Source: Carallia brachiata (lineage: Eukaryota; Streptophyta; Magnoliopsida; Malpighiales; Rhizophoraceae). From it: 64,000 bases of DNA. Position 1 is the stretch's first letter. Each line of letters begins with the position of its first letter. The notes below the pieces were generated by a model. That model was not told the DNA's origin, ran no database searches, and worked only from the letters and a program-made list of their open reading frames with translations. Location of the stretch: NCBI GenBank assembly GCA_021464245.1, contig JADCRB010000163.1, positions 558,001 to 622,000 of the forward strand. The letters run 5' to 3'. Of the stretch, positions 1-13,194 are shown one piece after another. A program made the translations under genes and the position numbers.

Positions 1-209
1 ACATCTTTGTAATCTTAATCATACCAGTTTATTAACTCTCATAATCGTTTTCCAATTCCCAACGTAGTATTGTTGTATCAAAGACTTTGTAAGTGCTTAT
101 TCTGCAATATCAGTTGACTCAATAGATGAAGGGCAAGCTTTGGTTTAATAGAAAAATTACTCCATTAGGATTTTAAGGTCACTAGCTCAAATTACGATAA
201 TGAAGCACG

Positions 210-689
210 AACATGGCATTTTTGGGGTACAAGGTGTGTCGGACACATGTTTGACACGGACACACTCCTGATATATCTCGGACAAGTGTTAGACATATCT
301 AAAAATGTCCACCAAAATTCTTTTTAAATAAAAAAATCAGAAATTCATATTGGATACAATATTTAGAAGTATCCATCATGACTAGGACATGTTTGAAATT
401 TTTTTTTAATTTTTAAAACAAAAATTTAGAATTTCAAATTTTTTTCTGCCATTCCCCACCTCTTACCCCAGTAACCGAACCAACTAAAAAGGTCAAAGAA
501 AAGAATGCATGATTCGTACGCACAAGAAGATTAAAAAAAAAACAAAAAGAAAAACAAAAGAAAGAAGGTACCCAAAAAATTAAGGAAGGAGAGAGAAATT
601 TTTGATTTGGCTATTTTTCTCTCTCCTATTTTGTTTGGGATGAGAAATAGAAAACTATACTTTAAATTGTACAAAAAAAAAGTTTATTC

Positions 690-724
<35 letters not shown>

Positions 725-830
725 CTAAGTTATATCTATATTTTAATTTTTTTAGGATTAGTATGTCTTTATATCTGTATCGTGCCGTATCCGTATCACT
801 AAATCTGTATCCATGCTTTATAGAATTACG
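210..830. repeat. Degenerate dispersed repeat rich in GTGTCGGACAC-type motifs
   Basis: The left end carries clustered motifs around TGTCGGACACATGTTTGACA, and the right end carries related words on the other strand (near 760-820, around ATCTGTATCGTGCCGTATCC). Such motif-rich ends look like an old, non-coding plant transposable element. No open frame or target-site duplication was identified, so the class is unknown. Confidence 0.35.
690..724. repeat. Compound (TA)n(TG)n microsatellite
   Basis: About six TA units run directly into about sixteen TG/GT units. This is a simple sequence repeat and probably length-polymorphic. Confidence 0.9.
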
Positions 831-1860
831 GCAATAACCTCTTTGATAAAAATAAAAGTAAGGTTGACTCTTTCTTAAACCCCACAAATATAGAAATCTG
901 GTATAGGAGAACACTATTATTTTATAGGTTGCATACTGGATCAAACGGCAGTCGCATTAGTCAATTTTGATCCCACACACTGCAAGGGTAGCACTCTTCC
1001 AAAATGCAGCATTACAGCTGGTAAAGTTTTCCGTGCCTTGTAAGCCTTCTCCAAAAAAATCTGTATTTTTCTGACGTTTCTTTCCACCTCTACCATTTGA
1101 AAATCAACAGGGAGTACTAGATCCAGTTTCAACATTAATAACTTACCATTTGACGCTTCCATTAGTTTGCTGAAAATTAGCAAATTGAAGAAAAATTGGT
1201 CTGCCATTAAGTTTTAACAAATTGAACAAAAGCCCTAGTTTTCTAAAAGCAACCTGACATATTAACTCTACATCTAAATTTTTACAAGCATTACCTCTAG
1301 TCGTCAATTTTGCAAAGCAAGCCAGTATCACAGGTTACAAGGGAGAAACTGATTAAAATTTTTTAAGAATAGCATAAAAAGTAAATGTGCCAGGATAGAT
1401 GATAAGTATGCAGGAGAAACAATGTTTAACTACAACCTTTGGGAGAGTACAGAAAATAAGCGTGATCAGTTCAACTGCAGACAGGCTGCCAAAGTTATAT
1501 TCAGCTAAATACATCGTGTCCTCCAGATTTTACAATTTAACAAATAAAGTCTCCGTGGTTGAAGTTCTAAAAAATTTTTGTAATTAGAATTAGATTCTAA
1601 ATTAGTGGGATAACAAACTTGTGGTCAGGTTGCATCGAGAGCGACATAGGTTAGGTTGGAAGCACCAAACCCCACAAGAACTTATGAACAAAGACTTCAG
1701 ATGAAAAGTTAAGAGAGCAGATAAATGTTAAGATGCGCCTGAATAGTGATACCAAGTATGACCTCGTGACAGAATGGTAAAATCCAGAGAGAACTCCATT
1801 TTGAGAAGTGTGTATGCATTAGCAACTGCTTTGAAAAATATAGCAGGAGTCAACTTATCT

Positions 1861-4800
1861 TCAAAATAGAGTTTCAACCACTTTTGGAGAAGATAAAGCA
1901 GCTACGGATTTAAACTGCCATTAGAACAATAAGCTGATTAGTAAGAGCACAGAGGCTTACAATGCAAATGAAATTGAAGTCAGTCAGTCCAAGAATAATC
2001 CACCAAGAACAACATTTTATGCACAAGTAATTGCAAATAAAAGTTATCATCAGTATCATGAATACTGTCCCAGTTTAGGTGGTACCTTTTGCTGCCTATA
2101 CTTCATTCTTACAGCATTCAGAGGGCATCCGCTGGCATTCAGCTGTAAATCTTGCAAGGCAAGGACTGTGTTTTTGAGATCTGATGCCTTGTAAGAAGTA
2201 TAGTGCTCTAAAGTAGGATTCTGTCAAAAACATGAGAAAAAGTCAAGCTCCAATGTATGGCCTAAAACCAGATGAAGAGATACATAAATGAAATGAAAAT
2301 GCAGACCCATGGGTGGTTTGTCTGATCCAGTGTCCATTTGGCAAGGAATACTGATGATGCAGCAATTAAAGAAGGAAGGAAATTTAAGAAGCTGTAGTCA
2401 ACCAACGTCAATTCTGCTAGATAATTGGCCAAGTACTCCAACTCATAACTGAGGCTCTGCAAATGAGGACTTAATGTGAAATACATGTGATCTAAATTAA
2501 AAACAAGCTTGTTATCTCCTAGGCGAAACTTAAGTTTGGTCTAAGTAAATCACATTACCTTGTAAGAAGCCTGTGCCGCACGTAGAAATCTCCTGGGGGG
2601 AAGAAAATGAAGCAAGCAGGTGAACATTACACAAATTTTAAAAGGTATGCTGCCTTGATAATTGTAAATGAAATTTAGAGAGGCCAATCTACCTCAGAAA
2701 AGACTTTGCAGTGGGAGAAAATATTTGAAACCCAAAATATTTCAACACCTGATTTTCCATCTTTAGCACCTGTGGTTATTGCGGTCAGAAAGGCAGCCAA
2801 AATATTCCAAAGCAACAAACATAGAAGTGTGGTCACTGAAATGTTCCAGCATTCTATGAACTGATGGTTGACTATTGTCTGGACGCAGGGGGTGATGTAA
2901 TAGAATAAAGCTCAATGTGTGATAAGTATAACAATAATGCACGATATAGACATTAGAGGAAGAGAATTTTTCAAATAAGTTGTGATACATTCTAGATGGC
3001 TTAGAAACCACTGCATACCTCCTCTCTTGTGTAAGTGTTGTCAGTAATGAAGCAAAATTCTTCCACGCGTGGTGCACAAATTTCTTCATATTTGCTTCAA
3101 GAGTTAAAACAGTATGTTAACAATATTCCAAATAGATCACGATACAAAATTTTCCAAATACTAAGGAATCATTAGGATGACCAAGTCTTACTTTGGCAAA
3201 CACAGTGAATGTATGTGATTTCAATATATATAATATGAAAATAAACCTAATTTATTCTCCTGTAAATTCAAATTTTACATAAACTAAACTGGTTATGCTT
3301 TTTAAAATGTCATCCTCCTTTTTTCGTTCACAACAAACGGTAAAAACTACAAGTTCTCCAATGCAGGAAACAAGGGGTGGACGTTGAACTGGTATTCTAG
3401 GTTCTTTGATGAATCCAAGCTGGCAAAGAAGTGCATTTCAGACTAAGTGTAAAAGTTTTGCATCTTTCTATCTTGAATTATTTCCCATTTCAATTAAAAC
3501 AGCTATTCTTGATGAATAGCTGCAATCTCTAGGATAAGATCAAATATCTACTTTTTCATCTACCATTGCTAGATCTAAGAATGCTGTGAAGCACCAATTA
3601 AGTATATTATCCAAATTTTTGAATGCGGAAATGTATAAGCCTACAAGGATTAAGATGGCTGCCTGTTCTATTACACAAATTATCTGTACAATTCCTATCC
3701 AACAGGCAGAACAGCACTACAATTGAGATGAGTCTCTTGCCAAACATGTTCCATCTGGAGAAAAATACAGAGATCTTCAAGGCACATTTCTTCAGTTGAG
3801 CACCGAGATTAACCTCACCTCTATTCAACATTCAAAGTAAAATAGCAATCTGGCATGCTCAGACATAAATGATACTGTGAATGTTGTTAAAATTGAGAGA
3901 ACTTACGAAGCAATCAGCATGCATGTGATACCAACTAGTTGAAGTCTGTGTCTCTCAATATAATTTTGAGAGAGAAACCAATCTATTAGATAGACTGTGA
4001 GGTAAAGTGTATCTGGCACCAGTTTATACTCCTCAGATACCTAAAAGCAATAATGAATTAATTAGAAAATTGTTGCTCCATTAATTTATAATTGCCTTCA
4101 AATACTTATGAAATTGTAGCAGTTACAACTTATAAACTAAAACTGCAAATGTGACTCTTTTTTTCTTCAAAAAGGGGTCAGCTTTGTGGCAGTGAAAGAA
4201 TAATTTAATAACGGTGTATAATGTGCACCACTAAACCAGCAATAGGTACAAAGCAAACAATTGAAACAAAAGCAGTGGCTTAAGAACAGGAATGGGAGTC
4301 ATAATAAAAAATAAAAATAAAATAAAAACTGAATTTGGGACTTGAAAGATAGACAATAACAATATTATATGCATTCATTTTATTGATGACAAGGGATTGT
4401 ATTTCAATTTAGACATGGCTTATAACTTAAAATGCTTTAATTGAAACCTAGTCGATCCCACAACTAACAAGAACTAGTCCATCCAGTTGCTGGCATTGGA
4501 AAAACATAACTTAAAATGCATCAACTAAAAGCCAATCCATCCCTCGACCACCAAGAACTAGTCCATCCAGTTGTCAGCTTAGGAAAACATAACTTAATGT
4601 GGTAAAATTTCAATAAGCTGTCATGCGATGATAAAGGACAAAGACTATTTTTGACAAGGATGAATCATTGTTTATCCAGGTCAATATCATGTTCTAGAGG
4701 TTATTGTGGTGACATTAGTATATTTACCAATGGTAAACTAGAATTACAATTGTTTTCTAATCTTGACACGATCAAGATACATTTATATATGCAAGCTTTG

Positions 4801-7237
4801 AAACAGACAATAATTAAAGAAAGATGAGGGTATTAGCAAAACAAAATTTGCATAAAAGCACTATCTGAATAATAACCTAAATACATAAAATCAAAGGAAA
4901 AACATGTGATAGCAGCGTCAGCAACAGTATGTTCAGACACTGGAACTACGCTAACCTCCACAAGCCAATCAACTAGAATCCCCCGCATACTTTGAGTGAT
5001 GTCTCGCTGTACTGTTTCCATAAAAGTGGGACGAGGTCTTCTGATAAGCTGCAGAAACAAATTATTCAACAACAAGCCAACATCATCATCTTTGCGAAGA
5101 AAATAGACAGAAAGATAAATCTCTCTTCTTTAACTGTCCTGATGATAGGCATAACAAAAATACCATGCTGCAAGCAAGACAAACACGAATGGTCATACTG
5201 CCACTAGAATCACTAAGAGCTTTTCTTGAAGCCAAGATGCGTTTTCAATTCCCTTGGAAAAAACTTCCACCAAAACAGAAAAAGAAGAAAAAACAGATGG
5301 AATGTGGACATGAAGATTGAAGGTCAATACTTTTAAGCATGAGATTGACAGCACAAACCTCAGCAACGCGTAAATTGCCATAGATATCAGCAGCATAGAG
5401 ACTGCAGAGCTGAGGGTCCTTAAGATCACAATCAATATCAGTAAAATCTGGATCACTTGGTATTGGCACATTCTCTAAACTTTTGTCTTTCTCTCCTACA
5501 ACCCATGTGAGAGGAAATTGTTAGCACCTGCTGCATATGGCTATATATGATGGAGGAAAACAGCAAGAACATAACTTTAAACAAGTAGCTCTTTCCCATA
5601 AGGATCTGTCCAATGGTATTTTCTTCGAGACATCCATATTGGATCATCCCAACATATTTTACCAGTAAAAATCTTATGATGCAAGGCAAACAAAACACAG
5701 AATGTCAAGAATTGGAAAAGAGCAAATCAGAAGATTGAAGTAGAGAAAACCCCGACTTTATTTCTTTGACATCATGATTCAAACAATTAGCCTTCTACTT
5801 TGCACTAGATAGCTGCAGATAATTATATTTTTACTACTACCATCTTTACTACTACCATCCCTTTCTGTCACTAGTTGGTTAGGTAATTTTCTTCCCTAAA
5901 TTGAAAGCGGGTTTGACATAAACAGTTTACAAATTATATAACACATTTCATGAGTTTCTTGGATATTTCATAACTAAACATCAAATGAAGGAACTTCTGT
6001 AGACATACATATTTTTCTTCTGCTTTTCATTAAATGGCCTCTTGTTGAGGTAATTTGTTATCTGTTTATGCTAGGAGTCTTAGCTCAGATTGGACCACTG
6101 ATTACCAACTACACTGTAGTGGGAGATTGCAGTCTTTGGACCCCACCCCCCTTACTCCACCTTCAGAATGAAAAGAAAGGCTTGTGTGACTATTTGTTTA
6201 GGCCGCAACTTTTCACAAGGCACAAAACAAAGAAGCAGACCTTTATTTGGAGGACTAATGTGTTGTGAAGGAAAACTCTGATCAGGAATCTGATGGTCAT
6301 TTGTGCCAAACTGCCCAGTACTGCTCGAGTGTGGTGCAACCTCTTCTCCCAAGGTACTCGAACACAAGGCTTCTGATTTAGGTTCTGTCTTTCTCGTTCG
6401 TGGAACAATTTCTGATTTAGGTTCTGTCTTTCTCGTTTGTGGAACAATTTCGACTTTCGATTTAGCTTGAAGATGCGGGACTTTTGCAGCAATTGAAGGG
6501 GCCACTTTGGATACATATAGCTGACCTTTCTTAGCCTGCTTACCATTCTTCTGATAATCAGCAAAAATGAAGAAGAAAATAGCTCAAATTCTTACACGGT
6601 CATGACAGAGGAATGAAAACTAAAAGAACAATTAAAAAATTTTAATAACAGAGGAATGAAATCAAAGAAAGTTTACAGTGAATTGGAAAATGTCAAGTGG
6701 AAATGATGGTTAAATTTGTGCTCCACAATTTTTCGTAAAGCATCATGAATATAGATAACAGTTCATAACTTCAATCCTATATATTTGACATGTAAAATTA
6801 TGAGCTGAAACCAAAGTGAGCAAATAAGCAATTTAAAAAATTATACATTAATTTTCATTTCTTTATAGCACTCATAACAGAAAAGAAACAGAGGTATTAT
6901 CGGCAAAGAACAAAACCACATCAACCTGAAGTTTAGTGGCTTTGAAGCAACTCCTATATGAACTCTCACAGCACACATTTGTGACATCCTGAAGTACAGC
7001 TCTCCTCTTGCACTGAACTAGTGCATTTTCATTTGCACTTGTGCTGTTCTCCTCAACAGCTGCTCTTTTTGGATTTGGTTGCAAAATCCACTTCTGCTCT
7101 TGTCCAATGACTGCCTTTAACTGTGGAATCTTTCCAGATGCACGTATGGCAGCTGCTCTTGCACGTGTTATTCGACCATTAAGTTCTCTGACATTAGCAG
7201 AAAGTACATTTTCTTTCTTCATGTTCACAAGTCCCAT
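1861..7237 (-). CDS. CYCA2: A2-type mitotic cyclin (11 coding exons)
   Basis: Regulatory subunit of cyclin-dependent kinases in S/G2/M and in the exit from proliferation. Coding exons on the minus strand, in transcript order: 7237-6926, 6550-6241, 5495-5359, 5048-4956, 4040-3907, 3094-3019, 2769-2693, 2592-2559, 2456-2307, 2220-2086, 1914-1861. Every junction is GT-AG and phases match, giving 503 residues; A2 cyclins are usually about 440-460, and the excess is in the variable N-terminal part. RAVLQDVTN at 79-87 fits a destruction box (RxxLxxxxN). The cyclin box opens with [16 protein letters not shown] at 274-289, the A-type hallmark, followed by [19 protein letters not shown]. The C-terminal cyclin fold includes [11 protein letters not shown]. 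The protein ends [17 protein letters not shown], as in this subfamily. An alternative start at 7222 (MKKEN) would remove five residues. Residues 138-163 hold a 13-residue tandem repeat. The family and box are clear; the exact A2 member is not assigned. Confidence 0.93.
4421..4595. repeat. Two-copy tandem repeat in a cyclin intron
   Basis: A unit of roughly 75-80 bp containing AAGAACTAGTCCATCCAGTT and GGAAAAACATAACTTAA occurs twice in the intron between the exons at 4956-5048 and 3907-4040. The copies are imperfect. No function is evident. Confidence 0.6.
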
Positions 7238-7270
7238 CAAGAGCAACAACAACCGGAAGCAGGTGAGCAA

Positions 7271-8995
7271 CCTGCAATAAATAATCATATCAGCAAAGCA
7301 AACAAGAATGCTCTAAGTATATCAACATACATAGAACTATCATAAGGAAGAAGCAACAATAGTTATCTAGAAGAAAAAGTCAGGAATTTGTGCTTCTAAT
7401 GATTGTCAAAGGCTCACAAGTTGGGCCTAAAGTGCGTCATACTTCAAGTCAAATTATTATTGAGGAAATTTCTCTGCCGAGCATTTGTTTGCAGATTTAC
7501 ATTTTGAACCATTTAAAAGATCAAACAAAAATCCTTCTCGAGCTATGAAGAAAGAACAGAAAATGCTTTACAGTGCACATATAAACTTTATTGCAAACAG
7601 TACCCACAGTACCAAACTGATGTAAATAAGTCATGTCATCACTGTATCTTCAACCAAAAAAGATTAAACCCCATTCTCATAGGGAAATTTCCTGCCCAAG
7701 ATAGTCAGAACTTTCACACGTCAAAACTTTACAATGCTCATTTTGAAAAAATTCCCATCTATGCTCCATTTTTCTTGAGAAAACTTCCCACTTGAAATGA
7801 AATTGCACCCAAATGACAAGGTCACAGACTCTGGTGTGCGGGTCATTAAGATTCTGGATTGACTAAATTGACATAATAACTAGAAAAGGGGGAAAAAATC
7901 TTGGTGGCAACTGGCAAGAATGAAGATATAGAATAACAAAAAAGGTCATTGTTCATAAGAAAAAGACCAGAATCAAAATTTGAATCCTCAAACTGAGGCA
8001 AAGGGACTCATATTTAAACATAGCTGTTCAAGGTTTCCCATTGAAACCGCCACAGTCAACAGTTTTAAAAATATTCTTCCGATTCCATACATAAAATTCA
8101 AGTTTCATTTTCTACTCTTTCTTCTATTGTTTACCTATGGAATATGATGGCATTCACAAAGACCATTGATAGAAGTTGAGAAAATAAGTCAATTGAGTAA
8201 AAATAGAAAAAGAGTTTGAATCAATGCAGTCAATCTTTCTTTTTTTTTTCGGGGACCGAGTAAATTCTAAAACTTGAAAACAAGAGAGGTATAAAGATTG
8301 ACAGCAAAATCATAGCTTTTTTTTTTTTTTTTCTCTTTCCACCACTTTCTTGCCAATGAAACAGAGAAGATCTGATCAAAAAAAACAAAAGAATGCACCA
8401 CAGAACCCCTTTTTCCCAAAAAAAAAAAACAAAAAGAACATGTTCATAGCCTCAAGATTTCACAAATTATAGAGAAAAACCTTGCACTTTCCACCACTTT
8501 CTCAGAAATCAAACAGTGAATCTCTGTTCAAGAAACACAAGAAAGCACTGCAAAGCCCATTACTTTTTAAAAAAAACCCAATGTTCAAACTCTTCAAGAT
8601 TTTACAAATTGTAAGAAAAACCTTGCACTTTCCCCCGCTTTCTCAGGAATCAAATAGTGAACATCTGACCAAGCAATTCAGAAATGCACCCAAACAAGAA
8701 AAACCCAATTTATTATTTTTTTAATCCATGTCCAAAAACTTCAAAATTTCACAAATTGTAAAGAACCCACCAAGCCCTGGTCGATCTAAGAACAAATCAA
8801 TCTACAAACAGCAAAGCACATAAACACATACACACAGAGATCAGCACATATTGGGGGCAAAAATGGACCTGAAAAATGCCTTCTAAGCTCCACAACCAGA
8901 GATTGAGAGAGCCCAGAGAGAGAGCGACACAGAGAGAAGCTCTTTTGTAGAGAGAGGAAGAGAGAGCCTGAGAGTGAAGCGGGATAGTGTTGAGG
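7271..8995 (-). other. Cyclin 5' leader region with probable leader intron
   Basis: Upstream of the cyclin start, a TTGCAG acceptor at about 7272 precedes the start exon, and a CAG/GTCC donor lies near 8870. Upstream of that donor is a purine/pyrimidine-rich block (GAGAGA on the plus strand, CTCTCT on the transcript) at 8900-8970, typical of plant 5' untranslated leaders. I infer a leader exon near 8870-8990 and a leader intron of about 1.6 kb. A full-length cDNA would settle it. Confidence 0.45.
8325..8775. repeat. Three imperfect tandem copies of a ~145-bp unit
   Basis: Units start near 8335, 8481 and 8624, each with a variant of CTTTCCACCACTTTCTCAG, then a CAGTGAATCT-like word, a run of A, and a TTCAAGATTTTACAAATTGT-like end. 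They lie inside the inferred leader intron of the cyclin gene. Short open frames here are by-products of the repeat. Confidence 0.7.
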
Positions 8996-8999
8996 TTTA

Positions 9000-10716
9000 A
9001 AAAAAACCTGAGAAAAAAAAAGAAAAAGGAAAACAAAAAATGAAACGGGAAATCTTTTATTTATTGAAGTTTTTTTTTTTTTTCTGTGCTAATCGGATAA
9101 TATATAAAAAGGAAACGTTGACTCTTTGACTAAAAGAGTTAATAAAATAAGAAAAATTAAGACATCACTAGAATAATTTTAAAATAATAATAAAATAATA
9201 TAAATTTATAATTAAATTTATAAAAAAATATGATAAATTATTAAATTTTAATAAATAAAATTGTGTTATTGTTTGTTACAATTTCAACAAAGCTATATAA
9301 TTTTATACAGAAAAAAAAAAAAACCACACGTGAGAAAAGTTTCATTGTTAATTCGGAAAGGCGGAAGCTTCGATTGTAGATTTGTGATCTATTTTAATTA
9401 TGTATTAAATGGTTATAAGATTACAATTAACAGTATTAGTGGGACATGACGTTTATAATATTTTTACTATTAATATTGAGTGAAAATAAAGCTTAAAGCT
9501 TTTGTTTTTATTTTTAATAGAGAATAGGAATTGTCAAAATCATGTGTAAATGTCTCAAATGACGTGATTATTCTCGTAATTTGGTGGGTTATTACTATCG
9601 TCTTCGACTATAGATATTGTAGAATTTGAAAGGTAGTTTATTGAGTCCAAAATTTTAGGTCAGATTCATTGTCTCACTAAAAAAATTAAAAGTCAAAAAT
9701 AACTTATTTTGTTGATAGAAATTAAGAAAAAGGGATTATGTCTGTTTTCAGCACCAATTATGTAATCATGTTTATAATTTTAAGTAAGTCAACACAGTAT
9801 AAAACAAAGATTCCACCTTTTTTTCTAAAAACAAATAATCCATTTTGGAATTTTGCTAACATACCCATGGTGACAAATTTTTTATTTTGCTGGGATATTG
9901 TTCAGGATTTTTGCTTTTATAGTTAATTAATTCCGACTAATACTCGCTGTTAGAACTCGAAATCAAATGAAATATTGCTAAATTACAGTTTATTGGTGTT
10001 GTTGGCAACCGCTTTAATGCATAAATTAGAGAGGGGAATGGAATAGATCTAGAGCCTCTTGAAGCATTTGAAATTTTGAAAGTTGAGATGGCGTGGCTTT
10101 GAAAATGCAACGGGAAATTTATTACAATTAGCATGTGACCTTACAGCTTTATTGCACGTTATTATCTTCAACATGGCCTGACCTGGCCCCCACATGATGA
10201 AGAAAGACCAACCATCCCTTCTTAATTATTATTATTTTTTTAATTATTTTGATCCATAATTATTTTTTTTGATCCATAATTATGCTTAAACCAAACCACC
10301 ACTGAATGGTCAATTGTGGCCCTTTTTTGATGCCCAAAGGTCATCTACAACATGTTTGGACAACTTAAAGCCTAAAAGGCTAAAGCCCAATAAAATATTA
10401 TATATATTTATTTACATCGACAAACTGCAAGGCTCTTTTTTTTTTTTTTTTTTTTGGCAAAAATGGAATGTCATTTAAAATTGGAACAAACAAGCTCTAG
10501 GGGTCTTTTCTTTGGCCTAGATTTTATGCCAAAATGTTTGTTTACGTCTTATCGAAACTTCGCAGTCAGCTCATTAGATAAGGAATACACGATCAGGTAT
10601 CTAATATAAGCCAACTTTATAGCATATAAGATAGGAACAATAAACACCACTATCCTAAAATTATAGGTGCCAACAACCCAGTGGAGGATTTTAAAAGCAC
10701 TCCCAAGAAGTAAATG
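9000..10716. other. Intergenic AT-rich DNA upstream of the cyclin gene
   Basis: No coding exon was recognised. The part adjacent to 9000 is the expected promoter of the minus-strand cyclin gene, but I could not pick a single convincing TATA box. A short local duplication of TTTGATCCATAATTAT lies at about 10248-10283, and a long T run at 10436-10455. Confidence 0.5.
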
Positions 10717-10730
10717 AGTTTGAATTTGAC

Positions 10731-11562
10731 TTTTTTTTTCTTTTTAGAAAGAAAATAAACTTTATTAATAAATGCCGAAAGCCTTAACACAAAGAACCCA
10801 AATATAGAAATCCACGCCACAAATACATACAGAGATAGCTAAACTATCCTATCTACACAAGTATAGTTCAATCCAGGTACAAGTTAAGTCCAGAGTTTAC
10901 TAGCACCCAAACGGCTCGATACAAGTTTAGACCCGGGCTCATAACTTGGGTGAAGAAGAAACTTGCTTGGAACAGAAAAATGGGTTGGGAGCCGCCAGCT
11001 CCCAAACCCACCACCACCCCACGGCGGCAAGACCCCCAACAAGGGAAGTGGTTAGCCTGGCAAGGTTGTCGACGTTTGAACCCTAGCAACCAGGCAGGTG
11101 TAGGTCGAACTCACCAAAGCGCATAGACATTGCGTGGTTACAAGAAGGAAGCTGAAGGAAGGCCGAGCAAAAGTAGTGGTCGGCGATTAAGCAGAAAATG
11201 AAGGTGGCGTGAAGAAGCTGTACAGAGGGACGCTCAACCCAAAACCACTGTCCTTGCCCCCCACCCACGAAGGCGGGGGAGATCATTGAAACCCCAAGAA
11301 GCAACCAAATGCCCTTGAACCGAAACCACCAAGCAAGCAAAAGCAATGAACCACCAAAACCCCAAAAACCACGAGCACCACCTAAGGGGACAAAAGCCCC
11401 ACAAAACCCACAAGGGGTAGAAAACTCACACCGGAGCACACACCCTTAGGTCCAGTAGAGGCCGATCAAGGGACAAACCAACGAAGAGAGAAAAAAAAAA
11501 GGTATTGGCACATGCTAGCAATAACGTGCGCACGATAGTATTATCTCCCCAATTCTGCTTAT
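10731..11562 (-). mobile_element. Retroposon insertion with target-site duplication
   Basis: A GC-richer block is flanked by AGTTTGAATTTGAC at 10717-10730 and AGTTTGAATTTGGC at 11563-11576. This is a 14-bp target-site duplication with one mismatch. The left end starts with a T run followed by GAAAATAAACTTTATTAATAAA, so on the minus strand the element ends in a polyadenylation-like signal plus a poly(A) tail. These are the marks of a non-LTR (LINE or SINE-type) insertion. A minus-strand open frame at 11083-11439 has no recognisable domain. It is either a 5'-truncated LINE or another retroposed transcript. Confidence 0.7.
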
Positions 11563-11579
11563 AGTTTGAATTTGGCTAT

Positions 11580-11762
11580 TGTTGTTTGAGATTAGTGGCA
11601 TATTTATACCTTATGACCTCATTTGTAGAGGTATTTTAAGTTTCAGCCTACACAATGAGATTTCTTCAAATTTGTATGGTGGCAATATACATAATTGGTT
11701 TTGTAGGGGTGTATGTTGTAATGTACCTACCTCCTATTTATGTAAAAAAAAAAAAAAAAAAG
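11580..11762 (+). mobile_element. Possible 3' end of a truncated retroposon
   Basis: The stretch ends GTACCTACCTCCTATTTATG followed by an 18-base A run, like the tail of a plant LINE. No reverse transcriptase or RNase H coding remains and no target-site duplication was found, so this rests on the tail alone. Confidence 0.35.
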
Positions 11763-13190
11763 ACTCAAATTATAGTTTAGAGAATATGTAAGAGGAGAAG
11801 AAACCAAATTAAACTCAACCAACATAGAAACGAACAATGCTTTCACAATCCACAATTTAACTTACTTATTTTTGTTTTAATCTCTTAACTTTAAGTTGTT
11901 TCGTACTCTTCTTCAGGCTAACATTGTGGGTATGACTTATGAGTTGTCTGCGCAGTGGATAGTTTTCTTTTTCCATTTATTTTCTGTTCTTTAATTTTTT
12001 TCATCATAGAAAAAATAATTGCTCCATTTTTTTAATTTAGCCATTATATCATTTATGATAACATGATTAATTATAATTAAGTCCATCATATTTATTTTTG
12101 TCCAATTAACATTTAATATACAAACATCCTTTAGGTCATCCAAATTGCGTTTTGCAATGGTAATAAGATTCAACCTAATATTATTAAAATTCTAAAAATT
12201 ATAAAACGTATTAGAATTAGCATATAAAAAATTCATCAACTTTGTATGAAATAACAAATCTAACACTAATTTTAAAAAGTAACAATTAACACTAATTTTA
12301 AAAAGTAACAATCTACCCCTCTTTGAATTTTTTGTAACAAAATTTAGCACGCTGTGATATTTCTTAAACAGAATTTGTCTGTCTCGATAACATGATAATT
12401 ATACGTGTCACCAGATACTAATTGTTAACGTTAATTCAGATTTGTGTAAGATTATGATTTATTGTTCTAATAAAATCAGTATTAGTTTATTATGGTTTTA
12501 GTATTAAAGTTGAAGTAGAAGTTATCAGAATTTAGTGTATAAAGAGTTGAGTGTTTTAGTTTATTGTATAATTAGTGTACTTTGTGAGATTAATGTTTGA
12601 GAGGTTATAATTAGAGTGTGTACTTATCATAATTGTTATATGAATTTTTCAGTTTAATAAAATAAAATTCAGTTAATTAAGCTCCAACAATACAATCAGA
12701 ATTAATTGAGCTCTAATTCTAACACTAACGTACGTGATCGTCATGTCATCAAAACAAACATCAGCTTTTGTTTATGGGAATATTACGACATGCTGATTTG
12801 TTATAAAAAAATTTTATGAGGGATTAACTGTTAACTTTTAAAATTAGTGTTAAATTTATTACTCCACACAAAATTAATAATTTTTTTATATATTAACCCA
12901 ACTTATCATTATCATTGCATTGTGTAATCTAGAACGACCATAGGTGTCGCCAACCCTCCGCGGAAAAATTAAATCCCTTCAACGCCCATCCCAACTCCTC
13001 CTCCGTTGTAGAGAAGGATCTCCATGCTCACAACAGTACTGCCTCCCTAAAACCATTGCCTCTGTGTAATTCCGTATATATCTAACTCAGTTTGTTCGAT
13101 TTGTAGTTTCCAGAATGTTAGCATGCACTAATATTCACGCTGCGTCTTTTTGATCTTTTATTTGTTCGATTAGTCTGATTCAGATGCAAA
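11763..13190. other. Intergenic AT-rich DNA
   Basis: No gene seen. A small tandem duplication of AACACTAATTTTAAAAAGTA lies at about 12261-12312. Confidence 0.5.
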
Positions 13191-13194
13191 AGGG

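Larger units (their letters stand above)
1..1860. other. Intergenic DNA downstream of the cyclin gene
   Basis: I see no convincing coding exon here. The left part holds a degenerate repeat (annotated separately) and a TA/TG microsatellite. An 88-codon open frame on the minus strand near 941-1207 resembles no family I know and has no exon partners. The stretch nearest 1860 is the expected 3' untranslated region of the minus-strand cyclin gene. Confidence 0.5.

Noticed and set aside
941..1207. 88-codon minus-strand frame downstream of the cyclin gene
   Set aside because: No recognised family, no splice partners and no promoter; it may lie in an untranslated region or be chance.
5453..5698. Possible extra cyclin exon in the intron upstream of 5495
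   Set aside because: The exons at 6550-6241 and 5495-5359 join in phase directly (split Gly codon), and no cyclin-like residues occur between them.
11083..11439. 118-codon minus-strand frame inside the retroposon
   Set aside because: No domain and GC-driven composition; it cannot be told from chance within the element.
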